A stretch of 64,000 nucleotides of DNA from UBA1801 sp035353395 (lineage in GTDB: Bacteria > Acidobacteriota > Holophagae > Holophagales > Holophagaceae): NCBI GenBank assembly GCA_035353395.1, contig DAOPZL010000005.1:1-64000 (forward strand), read 5' to 3'. Position numbers and translations under genes: made by a program. This document shows positions 9,274 through 18,429 of this stretch, piece by piece. How positions within the stretch are numbered: the first letter of the stretch is position 1; every line of letters begins with the position of its first letter. Below the pieces are notes generated by a model. That model was not told the origin of the DNA. It ran no database searches and was given only the letters and a program-made list of their open reading frames with translations.

Positions 9274-10536
9274 ATGCCGACCGAAAGCCGCCTGCGCGTC
9301 GCCAAGATGCTCCATGCCGTGTTCGACCAGGGTTCGCGGATTCCCGATTCCTGGGACGAGGACCTGGCCCACGAGGATGCCACCTTCGCCCAGGCCCTGC
9401 TGGGACTGTGCCTGCGCCGGTGGGGCCGGATGCAGGCATTCATCCGCCCAAGGCTGAAGGAGACCTCGAGGGGCCTCCCCCTCGGGACCCAGGTCGCCCT
9501 GGCCATCGGCCTCGCGCAGCTCGCCTGGCTCTCGGGCGTCTCGGACCACGCGGCCGTCCACGAGGCCGTGGAGCTCGCCGCCGACCGGACCTATGGATTC
9601 CCGCCCCACAAGGGGCTCGTCAACGCGCTCCTGCGCGCGGGCGCGAAGGACCGGGACCGGCTCCGGCTGGAACTGGAGGCCCTGCCGGCGGCCCTGGATC
9701 GCTCGCCCTTCGCCGACCGGGTCCTCAAGGCCGCCCTGGGAGGAGACAGCCGGGAGGATCGGATGGAGGCCCTGTGGGCGAAGCTCCAGGAACCGGCCCG
9801 GCCGGCCTTCCGGCTCCTCCGGGAAGGGTCCCTCCCGGAGGGGCTGGAGCCGGATCCCGATCTGCCGGGCGGCTACGGCCTGGCTCCTGGCGCCCCCTTC
9901 CCCAGGCCGTGGCTGTCCAGGGGGGATGGCATGGTCCAGGACCGCAGTTCCCAGGCCCTCATGGCCTTCCGCTGGGACCGCCCCGTGGACCGGATGGCGG
10001 ACCTGTGCGCCGCTCCCGGAGGGAAGACCGCCTCCCTGGCGCTGCGCTGGCCCGGCGCCGACCTGTGCGCGGTGGAGCAGCATCCGCGCAGGGCCCGCCG
10101 GCTGGCGGAGAACCTCCGCCTCCGGGGCATCAAGGCCGAGCTGGTGGTGGAGGAGGCGGCGGCCTGGCTCCGCAGGACGGAACGGACCTTCGATCTCATC
10201 CTGCTCGACGCGCCCTGTTCCGGCTCGGGCACCCTTCGGAAGCATCCGGAACTGGCTTGGCTGGGGGACGACCTGGACCTGGAGGGCCTCGGCAGGACGC
10301 AGGCCGGACTCCTGGAGGCCGCGCTGGCCCAGCTGACCCCCGGGGGCCTGCTGGTCTATTCGGTCTGTTCCTGGCTGCCCGAGGAGGGGCTCCACCTGCG
10401 GGACGCCCTCCTGGCGCGGGACGACCGCATCGAGCCCTGTCCCGTCTGGCTCCCGGGACCGGCCAGCGTGTTCTCGCCGGACCCCCTCGCCTGGGACGGA
10501 GAGGGATTCCAGGCCTTCGCGCTCACGAGACGCTGA
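9274..10536 (+). CDS. rsmB: 16S rRNA (cytosine-967-C5)-methyltransferase
   Basis: SAM-dependent rRNA m5C methyltransferase, 420 aa. An N-terminal NusB-like helical RNA-binding domain (about 1-140) precedes the Rossmann methyltransferase domain. The SAM loop DLCAAPGGKT starts at 243. Both family cysteines are present: Cys315 in DAPCSGSG and Cys365 in YSVCS (the nucleophile). ATG 9274 has GGAGG 5 nt upstream. Divergent from hslO, with the dead intron between them. Confidence 0.93.
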   Translation: MPTESRLRVAKMLHAVFDQGSRIPDSWDEDLAHEDATFAQALLGLCLRRWGRMQAFIRPRLKETSRGLPLGTQVALAIGLAQLAWLSGVSDHAAVHEAVELAADRTYGFPPHKGLVNALLRAGAKDRDRLRLELEALPAALDRSPFADRVLKAALGGDSREDRMEALWAKLQEPARPAFRLLREGSLPEGLEPDPDLPGGYGLAPGAPFPRPWLSRGDGMVQDRSSQALMAFRWDRPVDRMADLCAAPGGKTASLALRWPGADLCAVEQHPRRARRLAENLRLRGIKAELVVEEAAAWLRRTERTFDLILLDAPCSGSGTLRKHPELAWLGDDLDLEGLGRTQAGLLEAALAQLTPGGLLVYSVCSWLPEEGLHLRDALLARDDRIEPCPVWLPGPASVFSPDPLAWDGEGFQAFALTRR

Positions 10537-10777
10537 ACGCATTCTCCCAGGAAGACTGCGGGAGCCGGACCTGCCGGGCAGGGACGGCTCCCGGGTATCT
10601 GGAGGCGGGGGGACCTGGGTCCGATCGGAAGACTGCCTTTGGGACCACGGATGACGCGAAGGCGGGCTGCGCACTTGCGCGGGTGAACAGCCATGACCGT
10701 GCAGACGGGCCGGTGTTGACCCTCGCGTTCATTCGCGGTTTCGTCTCCTGATCGAGACGGGAATGCAGGATCCGGGT

Positions 10778-11980
10778 TCAGTCCTTGCCCATGACGTTGG
10801 CCAGGTTGAAGATGGGCATATACATGGCGACCACGATGAAGCCGATGATCCCGCCCAGGAAGAAGATGATCAGGGGTTCCATCAGCGACATCATGGAGGC
10901 GACGGCATTGTCCACCTCGTCCTCGTAGAAGTCCGCGACCTTGGCGAGCATGGCGTCCAGGGCGCCCGTGGCCTCGCCGACGCCCACCATCTGGACCACC
11001 ATGGGCGGGAAGACCTTCGTTTCCGCGAGGGGCGAGGAGATGTTGCGGCCCTGCTCCACCGCGTCCTTGGCCTTGAGGATGGCGTTCTGGATCACCAGGT
11101 TGCCTGAAGTCCGGGCGGTGATGTCCATCCCTTCCAGGATGGGCACGCCGGAACTCGTCAGGGTGCTGAGCGTCCGGCAGAACCTCGCGACGGCCACCTT
11201 CCGCAGCAGCTCGCCCATGACCGGGATCTTCAGGAAGACCGAATCGATCTGGAGGCGCCCCGTATTGGTCTTGTAGTACTGCTTCAGGCCCACGACGAGG
11301 AGGATGACGACGATCGCGACCACCCAGAAGTAGCGGATCAGGATGTTCGACAGCGCGATGCAGACGAGGGTCGGGAACGGCAGCTTGCTGCCCATGCCTT
11401 CGTACATCGCGGAGAACACGGGGATGACCTTCACCATGATGATGGTGACGACGATGGCCGCGATGGTGAGCACGGAGATCGGGTAGACCATGGCGCCCTT
11501 GACCTTGGCGGTCAGCTTCACGGCCTTCTCGATGTATCCGGAGAGGCGCTGGAGGATGACGTCCAGGATGCCGCCCGCCTCGCCGGCGCCCACCATGTTC
11601 ACGTAGAGGTCGTTGAACACCTTCGGGTGCTTGGACATGGCGTTCTGCAGCGTGGCGCCCTGCTCCACGTCCGAGCGCACGGTGTTGATGACCTTCTGGA
11701 ACCCCCGGTCCGGCTGCTGGGCCGCGAGGATTTCCAGGCACTGGACGAGCGGGAGGCCGGCATCGATCATCACGCTGAACTGGCGGGTGAAGATCGCCAG
11801 GCTCTTCGGCTTCACCTTCCTGATGGACTTCCCGCCCGCAGCCGCCTGCACGCGGATCGTGAGGACCTGGAGACCGTTCCGCTTCAGGGTCGCCGAAGCC
11901 TGGTCCTTGGTATCCGAGACGATGACCCCTTCCTGTATCTCACCCAGCCGGTTTTTGCCTTTCCAAACATATGCTGGCAT
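10778..11980 (-). CDS. pilC: Type IV pilus inner-membrane platform protein PilC
   Basis: Type II secretion F-family membrane platform, 400 aa, with two T2SSF domains each ending in hydrophobic helices (near 165-225 and 370-395) and the repeated GEAGG/GEATG motifs. It couples the PilB and PilT motors to the pilin rod. ATG 11980 has a GAGG upstream. Last gene of a minus-strand pilB-pilT-pilC cluster, 78 nt after pilT. No pilin gene is in the window. Confidence 0.95.
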   Translation of the reverse strand: MPAYVWKGKNRLGEIQEGVIVSDTKDQASATLKRNGLQVLTIRVQAAAGGKSIRKVKPKSLAIFTRQFSVMIDAGLPLVQCLEILAAQQPDRGFQKVINTVRSDVEQGATLQNAMSKHPKVFNDLYVNMVGAGEAGGILDVILQRLSGYIEKAVKLTAKVKGAMVYPISVLTIAAIVVTIIMVKVIPVFSAMYEGMGSKLPFPTLVCIALSNILIRYFWVVAIVVILLVVGLKQYYKTNTGRLQIDSVFLKIPVMGELLRKVAVARFCRTLSTLTSSGVPILEGMDITARTSGNLVIQNAILKAKDAVEQGRNISSPLAETKVFPPMVVQMVGVGEATGALDAMLAKVADFYEDEVDNAVASMMSLMEPLIIFFLGGIIGFIVVAMYMPIFNLANVMGKD

Positions 11981-12058
11981 CTGGACCTCAGCGAATTAAG
12001 GATGCAGGAATTGTATGGTATTCAGCATAGGCGTCCCAAAAAGGAATGAGAAGCCCCA

Positions 12059-13246
12059 TCACGTGTACTTGATGTTGGGGTTGCGCCCGCTGAGGATCGA
12101 GGTGGTGGCCCGTTTCCCCGCCTGGCTGCCGGGGGCGGGAGTCATGGAGGTCGTCCCGATGCCCCGGTTGATCAGCTCCCGCAGCTCGTCCATGTTGGAG
12201 CTGTAGCTCAGGGCCATGTCCTGGGAGAGTTCCCCCTTCAGCACCAGTTCCGAAAGGCTCTGGTTGAAGGTCTGCATCCCGAACTTCAACTGCCCAGTCT
12301 GCATGGAGCTATAGATCTGGTGGATCTTGTCTTCCCGGATCAGGTTGCGGATGGCCGGATTGGGGACCATGACCTCGATGGCCAGGGCCCGACCCTTCCC
12401 GCTGGCCTTGGGAATCAGGGACTGGCAGAGCACCCCTTCCAGGACGAGGGAGAGCTGGGCCCGCACCTGGGGCTGCTGGTGCGCCGGGAAGACGTCGATG
12501 ATGCGGTTGATGGTCTGGACGGCGGAGTTGGTGTGCAGGGTCCCGAAAGTCAGGTGGCCGGTCTCCGCGATGGTCAGGGCGGACTCGATGGTCTCCAGGT
12601 CCCGCAGCTCGCCCACCAGGACGACGTCGGGGTCCTCGCGGAGGGCGGAGCGGAGGGCCTTCTTGAAGCTGTGGGTGTCGGCGTGGATCTCCCGCTGGTT
12701 CACCAGGCACCGCTTGTGCTTGTGCACGTATTCCACCGGATCCTCGATGGTGAGGATGTGCAGGGGCTCCCGCTCGTTGATGTAGTCGATCATGGCGGCC
12801 AGCGTCGTGGACTTGCCGGATCCCGTCACGCCCGTGACCAGCACCAGGCCCCGGGGTTTCTCGCACAGGGACTGGACGATGCCGGGAAGACCCAGCTGCT
12901 CGAAGGAGCGGATGTCCTCGGGAATGGTCCGGAAGCACCCGGCGGTGGCGCCGCGCTGGTTGAACACGTTGGCCCGGAAGCGTGAGATCCCCTGGAGGCC
13001 GAAGGAGAAGTCCACCTCCCAGTCCTCCTCGAGCCGGTGCTTCTGCTGGTCCGTCATGACGCTGTAGCAGAGCCAACGGGTCTGGGACGCATCCAGGGGG
13101 GGCAGCTTGAGAGGCACCATGCGACCGTCGATCCGGACCTGGGGGGCGGAATCCGTCGTGATGTGGAGATCCGTCCCGCCATACTCGACCATCGTCTTGA
13201 GGAGCTGCTGGAGAGGAACGGCGTAGTTCGCAGCGGTTTCGACCAT
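12059..13246 (-). CDS. pilT: Type IV pilus retraction ATPase PilT
   Basis: Hexameric AAA-like ATPase that depolymerises pili for twitching. 395 aa. Walker A GVTGSGKST at 139-147, the Asp box ILTIEDPVEYVH, Walker B ALREDPDVVLVGELRD and the His box (TGHLTFGTLHT) are all present. The C-terminal AIRNLIRE is the PilT retraction motif, which separates it from PilB. Preceded by pilB with 15 nt between. Confidence 0.97.
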   Translation of the reverse strand: MVETAANYAVPLQQLLKTMVEYGGTDLHITTDSAPQVRIDGRMVPLKLPPLDASQTRWLCYSVMTDQQKHRLEEDWEVDFSFGLQGISRFRANVFNQRGATAGCFRTIPEDIRSFEQLGLPGIVQSLCEKPRGLVLVTGVTGSGKSTTLAAMIDYINEREPLHILTIEDPVEYVHKHKRCLVNQREIHADTHSFKKALRSALREDPDVVLVGELRDLETIESALTIAETGHLTFGTLHTNSAVQTINRIIDVFPAHQQPQVRAQLSLVLEGVLCQSLIPKASGKGRALAIEVMVPNPAIRNLIREDKIHQIYSSMQTGQLKFGMQTFNQSLSELVLKGELSQDMALSYSSNMDELRELINRGIGTTSMTPAPGSQAGKRATTSILSGRNPNIKYT

Positions 13247-13261
13247 ATGCGCTCTCCTTTA

Positions 13262-15115
13262 CTAGAGTACCGTCTCGCGAATGATTTCCTCGATGGTGCT
13301 GACACCATCCAAGACCTTTCGGCATCCGGAACGCCGGAGTGTAATCATGCCGTCCTTGATCGCCTGTTCCCGCAATTCGATCGCGCTTGCACCCGTCAGG
13401 ATCATGTCCCTGGCAGTCTCGGACATTTCCATGACCTCATAAAGCCCGACGCGGCCCTTGTAGCCCCTCTTGCCGCACACCTCGCAGCCCATCCCCTTCA
13501 TGATCGTGACGCCGCGGTTGACCTCCTCTTCCGTGAACCCGACCTTCAGGAGGGCTTCGCTGGGGGGCTGGTGTGGATCGGGCTGCTTGCAGCTGGGGCA
13601 GATGCGCCGGACGAGCCGCTGGGCACAGATGATGTTGACGGAGGTCGCGACCAGGAAAGGCTCCACCCCCATGTTCATGAGGCGGCTGATGGTGCTGGGC
13701 GCGTCGTTGGTGTGCAGGGTCGAGAGCACCAGGTGGCCGGTCAGGGAGGCCTTGATGGCGATCTCGGCCGTCTCGAAGTCGCGGATCTCGCCCACCAGGA
13801 TGATGTTGGGATCCTGGCGCAGGAAGGACCGCAGGGCGGCGGCGAAGTTCAGCCCGATCTGCTCCTTCATCTGGACTTGGTTGATTCCGGCGAAGTTGAA
13901 TTCCACCGGGTCCTCGGCCGTCATGATGTTCACGTCCACCTGGTTGAGCTTGGCGATGGACGAGTAGAGGGTATTGGTCTTCCCTGAGCCGGTGGGCCCC
14001 GTCACGAGCACCATCCCGTAGGGCTTCTGGATCTGGCGATCCCACTGCGTCAGGCTCTCGGGCTCGAACCCCAGCTTGGTGAGGTCGAGCATCAGCTGGT
14101 CGGAATCCAGCAGCCGCAGCACGATCTTCTCGCCGAAGAGCGTGGGCAGCACGCTCACCCGGTAGTCGATGACCTTGGCCTGCCCCCCCAGGTTCACCCG
14201 CAGCTTGATGCGGCCGTCCTGCGGGAGGCGCTTCTCCGCGATGTTGAGCTTGGCGAGGATCTTGATGCGGGAGGTGACCGGGTCCTTCAGCTTGATGTTC
14301 GGCCGCATGACCTCCTGGAGCAGGCCGTCGATGCGGAACCGGATCCGGTAGTGCTTCTCGTAGGGCTCGAGGTGGATGTCCGAGGCGCCCTTCCGGATGG
14401 CGTCGATGAGCACCATGTTCACCAGGCGGACCACCGGCGCCTCCTCGCTGCCCCGCAGGAGCGCGTTGGCGTTGATGTTCTCCTCGTCGTCCTGGAGGCT
14501 CTCGTACTGCGTCTCGGTCCCCTCGAGTTCCTCTTCCAGGCCCTTGAGATCCAGGGCCTCGTCCGCCGCCTCCTCGAAGGCGGCCCGGTTGAAGTTCATG
14601 CTTCCGGGTTCCGGCCCGGGCAGCGGCGCCGCGCGGCTGGGCTGGGGAACCCGGCGGGCCTGGTCGTCCCTCAGCCGCAGGGCGCTGGAACCGCCGTAGT
14701 AGCGCTCGATGGCCCGGGTGAGCCCCATCTCCGAGGACACCACGGGATCGATGTTGTAGCCGGTGTGGAACCGGACGTCGTCCATGGCGAAGATGTCGGT
14801 GGGGTCCGACATGGCCAGCGTCAGGACGTTCCCCGAACGCTGCAGGGGGAGCACCTTGTGCTTGTTGGCCAGCTCCGCCGGCACCAGGGCGACCACGCTG
14901 GGCTCGATGGCGGGCCACTGGTCCAGGTCGGCGGCGGGCACGCCGTACTGCATGCCCAGGAAGCTGACGATGTCCTGGTCCGAACAGAAACCCTGCCTCG
15001 CGACGATGCTGCCGAGCTTCCCGCCCTCGCGCCGCTGGATCTTGATGGCATCCTCCAGCTGCGCCTCAGTGATCAACTGAGCCTTGACAAGCATTTCACC
15101 GAGCTTGCTAGCCAA
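13262..15115 (-). CDS. pilB: Type IV pilus assembly ATPase PilB
   Basis: Pilus extension motor, 617 aa. An MshEN/T2SSE N-terminal domain (about 1-140), a family known to bind c-di-GMP, is followed by an acidic linker and the ATPase core. Walker A GPTGSGKT is at 373-380, Walker B near 436-445, and the tetracysteine zinc site is Cys506, 509, 544, 547. The start is TTG 15115, supported by GGAGG 6 nt upstream. With three GGDEF proteins in the window, c-di-GMP control of pilus extension is plausible but not shown. Confidence 0.96.
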   Translation of the reverse strand: MASKLGEMLVKAQLITEAQLEDAIKIQRREGGKLGSIVARQGFCSDQDIVSFLGMQYGVPAADLDQWPAIEPSVVALVPAELANKHKVLPLQRSGNVLTLAMSDPTDIFAMDDVRFHTGYNIDPVVSSEMGLTRAIERYYGGSSALRLRDDQARRVPQPSRAAPLPGPEPGSMNFNRAAFEEAADEALDLKGLEEELEGTETQYESLQDDEENINANALLRGSEEAPVVRLVNMVLIDAIRKGASDIHLEPYEKHYRIRFRIDGLLQEVMRPNIKLKDPVTSRIKILAKLNIAEKRLPQDGRIKLRVNLGGQAKVIDYRVSVLPTLFGEKIVLRLLDSDQLMLDLTKLGFEPESLTQWDRQIQKPYGMVLVTGPTGSGKTNTLYSSIAKLNQVDVNIMTAEDPVEFNFAGINQVQMKEQIGLNFAAALRSFLRQDPNIILVGEIRDFETAEIAIKASLTGHLVLSTLHTNDAPSTISRLMNMGVEPFLVATSVNIICAQRLVRRICPSCKQPDPHQPPSEALLKVGFTEEEVNRGVTIMKGMGCEVCGKRGYKGRVGLYEVMEMSETARDMILTGASAIELREQAIKDGMITLRRSGCRKVLDGVSTIEEIIRETVL

Positions 15116-15300
15116 TGTTTGCCTCCGAGGGGGGGATAAAAGTCTACCACCTCAGAATTTATCCGATATATCCCAGGCCGCCCGGAAAAAACAAAGAATC
15201 GTCGGCCTCCCCCCGCGGTCCGGACGTCCGTTCCGGGAAGCGTTCCCCTCTTCGTCGGCCCCCACTAGCCAGTTGCTCCAGGGAGGTTATCCTTGGGAGC

Positions 15301-17265
15301 ATGCCCCCCTTGAGCGAGGTAAATCGACGTCTGGACCAGGCCCGTGAACTCATCCGGGAAAAACGGCTTTCCAGGCAGGACCTCGACCTGCTGGACGAAA
15401 TCCTCCGGATCGGGGACGGCGAGCTGGAACCGAGGGCCGAGGCCCCTCCCGCCGCCGGTCCCCCGGAGGACGCGTCCGTCCACCTGACGAAGCTGCGGCG
15501 TTCCTTCGGCCTCTTCCTGGCCTTCCTGAACCAGTTCTCCGACAAGCGGCTCGGAGAGGTCCGGCAGGCGATGGGCATGGTGCTCCTCCACAGCCTGACC
15601 AGCCTCCAGTCGCTGGCCGAGGCCGCCCGCCACGACCTCCTCGACCAGCACCGGGAACCGGAACGCGTCATCCACCTGCTGGACCTGATCGCCTCGCTCC
15701 GGACCATGGCCACCTCCCTCGGCTCGGAGGAGGAGCCCTACCTCCAGAAGCACTGGTCCGATTTCCTCACCGAGGGCCGGGACCGATTCCGCGAGATCTT
15801 CCAGGACCTGGGAGGCCAGGAAGAGGGCCCCGACCTCACGGCCCGCCTCAACCAGCAGATGAAGGCCCTCAACCGTTCCCTCCAGACGGGCTCGGGACGG
15901 CCCCTGGAGGCCATCCGGAAGCTGGAGACCCTCCTGGAGGGCGCCCTGCCCGAGGAGACCCGGCGGCGGGCAGAGCCCCTGCTCCTGGTCCAGCACGTCA
16001 TCGCCAACCTCCGCATGACACTGTTCCGGCCCCTGGACCGGGGCATCCACTGGCCCGCGGTCGAGCAGGTGAGGGGGAGCCTTCAGTGGCTGTGGAACCA
16101 TCTCGGATGGTCCCTGCCGAGGGTCGAGGATCGGCTCCTCGAGAAGGGCCTCTCCGGGGAGGTGCGCGACCTGCTCAAGCAGCTGCGGCAGGAACACCCC
16201 TCCGCCTTCAGGATCGTCGCCAAGGCCCTGGCCAGCCACCTGACCATGCTCAGCCTGGTGGAGCGCACCGAACCCGCCGCCAACGCCTCCGTCCAGGAGC
16301 GCTACGCGATGGTGCCGACCTTCTACGTCCTGGAAGCGGAACTCGGACGGCTGGCGGACCGGGTCTATCACCCGAGGGTCGCCGAGCACCTGCCGAAGGA
16401 GGCCGAGGAGGCCCTGCTCCTGGGCGCCTTCCTGCGGCAGGCGGTGCTCTCACTCCTCCAGGACCAGGCCACCATCCGGAGCCTGCTCCAGCAGTCCCTT
16501 TCGGGCAACGACGCCGACCTGCTCGCCGGCACCCTGGACAACCTCAAGGCACTCCTGATCAGCCACCAGCAGCAGCTCATGGCGGACCTGGCCGGACTCT
16601 TCTCCCCGGCCCTGCGGCAGCGGCTGTTCCCCGATTCCCGTTCCCTCACCGAGGAAGGAGACCGCCTCCGCCAGCGCCTCCACCGGCTCTGGGAGCACCT
16701 GGATCCCGTCCTCCAGCAGATCCAGCTGCACCTGGAACTGCAGGACTGGCCCAGGCTGGCCCTGACCCTGGGACAGACCCAGAACCGGTTCCTGGATTTC
16801 CGCCGCAGTCCGGAGTTCCTGCTGATCCGCAGCCAGGATCGCCAGGAGTTCGACAGGCTGACCCAGCAGTTCACCCGGACCCTGGACGCCCCGGCGGACA
16901 TCCTCGCGGCCCTGAAGGACGGGGCCGAGCAGGTGGAGGAGCTGCTCCGGTTCCTGGACGTCTTCCTGCTGCGCATCAACACCAGGGTCCCCCTCATCCG
17001 CCTGGACCTGACCACGGCGCGGGAGGCCCTGAAGCTCTGCGGACAGTTCCGGGCGCTCGGCCTGGACACCCCGGACCGCAGCCGGTGTTCCCACCGCCTG
17101 ATCCAGACGACCAAGCCCCTGGGCGTCCGCGACGCGCAGACCCTGACGCTCCTGAAACGCTGGGTGCGGGCCGAGCGCGGCGGCAAGGATTCCACCGCCG
17201 CCCTGGAGCTCATGGAAGCCCACCTGGAAAGACTCGCCGCGCGGCTCGATGCCGCCTTGAGTTGA
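15301..17265 (+). CDS. Large helical protein of unknown function
   Basis: 654 aa, no family recognised. Composition is Leu/Arg/Glu/Gln-rich with regular heptad-like spacing and no clear signal peptide or membrane helix, so a mostly alpha-helical cytoplasmic protein is expected. ATG 15301 is the most likely start: a GGGAGG lies at 15281-15286 and the frame upstream overlaps the pilB start region. Nine bases separate it from the diguanylate cyclase downstream, so the two are almost certainly co-expressed. It is divergent from pilB. Confidence 0.75.
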   Translation: MPPLSEVNRRLDQARELIREKRLSRQDLDLLDEILRIGDGELEPRAEAPPAAGPPEDASVHLTKLRRSFGLFLAFLNQFSDKRLGEVRQAMGMVLLHSLTSLQSLAEAARHDLLDQHREPERVIHLLDLIASLRTMATSLGSEEEPYLQKHWSDFLTEGRDRFREIFQDLGGQEEGPDLTARLNQQMKALNRSLQTGSGRPLEAIRKLETLLEGALPEETRRRAEPLLLVQHVIANLRMTLFRPLDRGIHWPAVEQVRGSLQWLWNHLGWSLPRVEDRLLEKGLSGEVRDLLKQLRQEHPSAFRIVAKALASHLTMLSLVERTEPAANASVQERYAMVPTFYVLEAELGRLADRVYHPRVAEHLPKEAEEALLLGAFLRQAVLSLLQDQATIRSLLQQSLSGNDADLLAGTLDNLKALLISHQQQLMADLAGLFSPALRQRLFPDSRSLTEEGDRLRQRLHRLWEHLDPVLQQIQLHLELQDWPRLALTLGQTQNRFLDFRRSPEFLLIRSQDRQEFDRLTQQFTRTLDAPADILAALKDGAEQVEELLRFLDVFLLRINTRVPLIRLDLTTAREALKLCGQFRALGLDTPDRSRCSHRLIQTTKPLGVRDAQTLTLLKRWVRAERGGKDSTAALELMEAHLERLAARLDAALS

Positions 17266-17274
17266 GGAGCGGGG

Positions 17275-18429
17275 ATGTCCGAGGTGTTCTGGTGCGACCC
17301 ACAGCCATCGGAGACTTCCCGCCGCCTGCGGGATGCGCTCGACCAGTGGGGTTTCTCGGTGAAGGAGGGCCCAGGGGAGGGGACGCTGATCCTGGTCTCC
17401 GACCGGCCGCACCCCGGGTGGATCCCCCCCATCGGGGAGGAGATCCTGTGGTGGGTCCAGGACGCGACGCCCGAGGAGGTGAGCGAGGTCCTCTCCCGCC
17501 GGCCCGGCTGGGTCGTGCGCCGGAGTACCTCCCTGGAAACGGTCAGGGAGGCCCTCGAGCACCTGCGGACAAGGGACCTCGGGACCGAGGGCTGGCTCAG
17601 GCAGATGATGCACCTGGCGACCCTGGACGAGCTCCTCCGCCTCGTCCTGATCCGGGCCATCCAGATCTCCGGCGCCAAGCAGGGCGCCATCTGGATCCGG
17701 CAGGACAACGTCTTCTTCCAGCGCTGCGGGGAAGGCTATCCCGAGGCCCCCGTGAGCCTTTCCGAAGCGGCCTCCCTGGTCCGGACAGGGAACGCCTGGC
17801 TGATCTGCCGGGACGAGCAGGTCGGGATCCTGAGGCTCCGCGAGCCGAAGGGTGAAGCCGCCCATTTCCTCGGCTGGATCAAGGAAGTGGAGAACTTGAT
17901 CATCAACGCCTGGAACCTGGAGAAGAGCCTGGCCCTCTCCTTCAAGGACGACCTCACCGTGGCCAACAACCGCCGCTGCCTGGAGGTCGAGCTGCCCAAG
18001 GCCATCCGCGAGGCGGCCGCCCGGGGGGAATCCGTTTCCCTGCTGTTCCTGGACGTGGACAACCTGAAGGCCCTCAACAGCCAATATGGACACCCGACGG
18101 GCAGCCGGGTGCTCACCACCGTGGCCATCGAGGCCCAGCGCATCATCCGGGCCCAGGACCGCCTCTACCGCTACGGGGGGGACGAGTTCTGCATCGTCAT
18201 CCCTGGAACCTCGGCGGCGGGGGCCGCCAAGCTCGGGGACCGCCTGATCCGCAAGCTCCAGGAAGCCCCCGTGATCATCAACGGCCAGCGGGTGCCCGTC
18301 TCCGTCAGCATCGGCATCGCCGCCTACCCGGCCCACGCCGACGGCGCCGAGCATCTCCTGGAGCGGGCCGACCGGGCCCTGTTCCAGGCCAAGGAGGACG
18401 GCAAGGGGCGGGTCGCGCTGGCGACCTAG
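17275..18429 (+). CDS. Diguanylate cyclase (GGDEF domain)
   Basis: Makes c-di-GMP from two GTP. 384 aa. A divergent N-terminal region (1-110) is followed by a possible GAF-like sensor (about 115-210), then the GGDEF domain. DDLT is at 225-228, the active-site loop GGDEF at 301-305, and the inhibitory I-site RAQD at 292-295, exactly five residues before GGDEF. An active, product-inhibited enzyme is therefore expected. GAGGAGC precedes ATG 17275. The stop overlaps the convergent holB stop within the shared CTAG at 18426-18429. Confidence 0.92.
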   Translation: MSEVFWCDPQPSETSRRLRDALDQWGFSVKEGPGEGTLILVSDRPHPGWIPPIGEEILWWVQDATPEEVSEVLSRRPGWVVRRSTSLETVREALEHLRTRDLGTEGWLRQMMHLATLDELLRLVLIRAIQISGAKQGAIWIRQDNVFFQRCGEGYPEAPVSLSEAASLVRTGNAWLICRDEQVGILRLREPKGEAAHFLGWIKEVENLIINAWNLEKSLALSFKDDLTVANNRRCLEVELPKAIREAAARGESVSLLFLDVDNLKALNSQYGHPTGSRVLTTVAIEAQRIIRAQDRLYRYGGDEFCIVIPGTSAAGAAKLGDRLIRKLQEAPVIINGQRVPVSVSIGIAAYPAHADGAEHLLERADRALFQAKEDGKGRVALAT

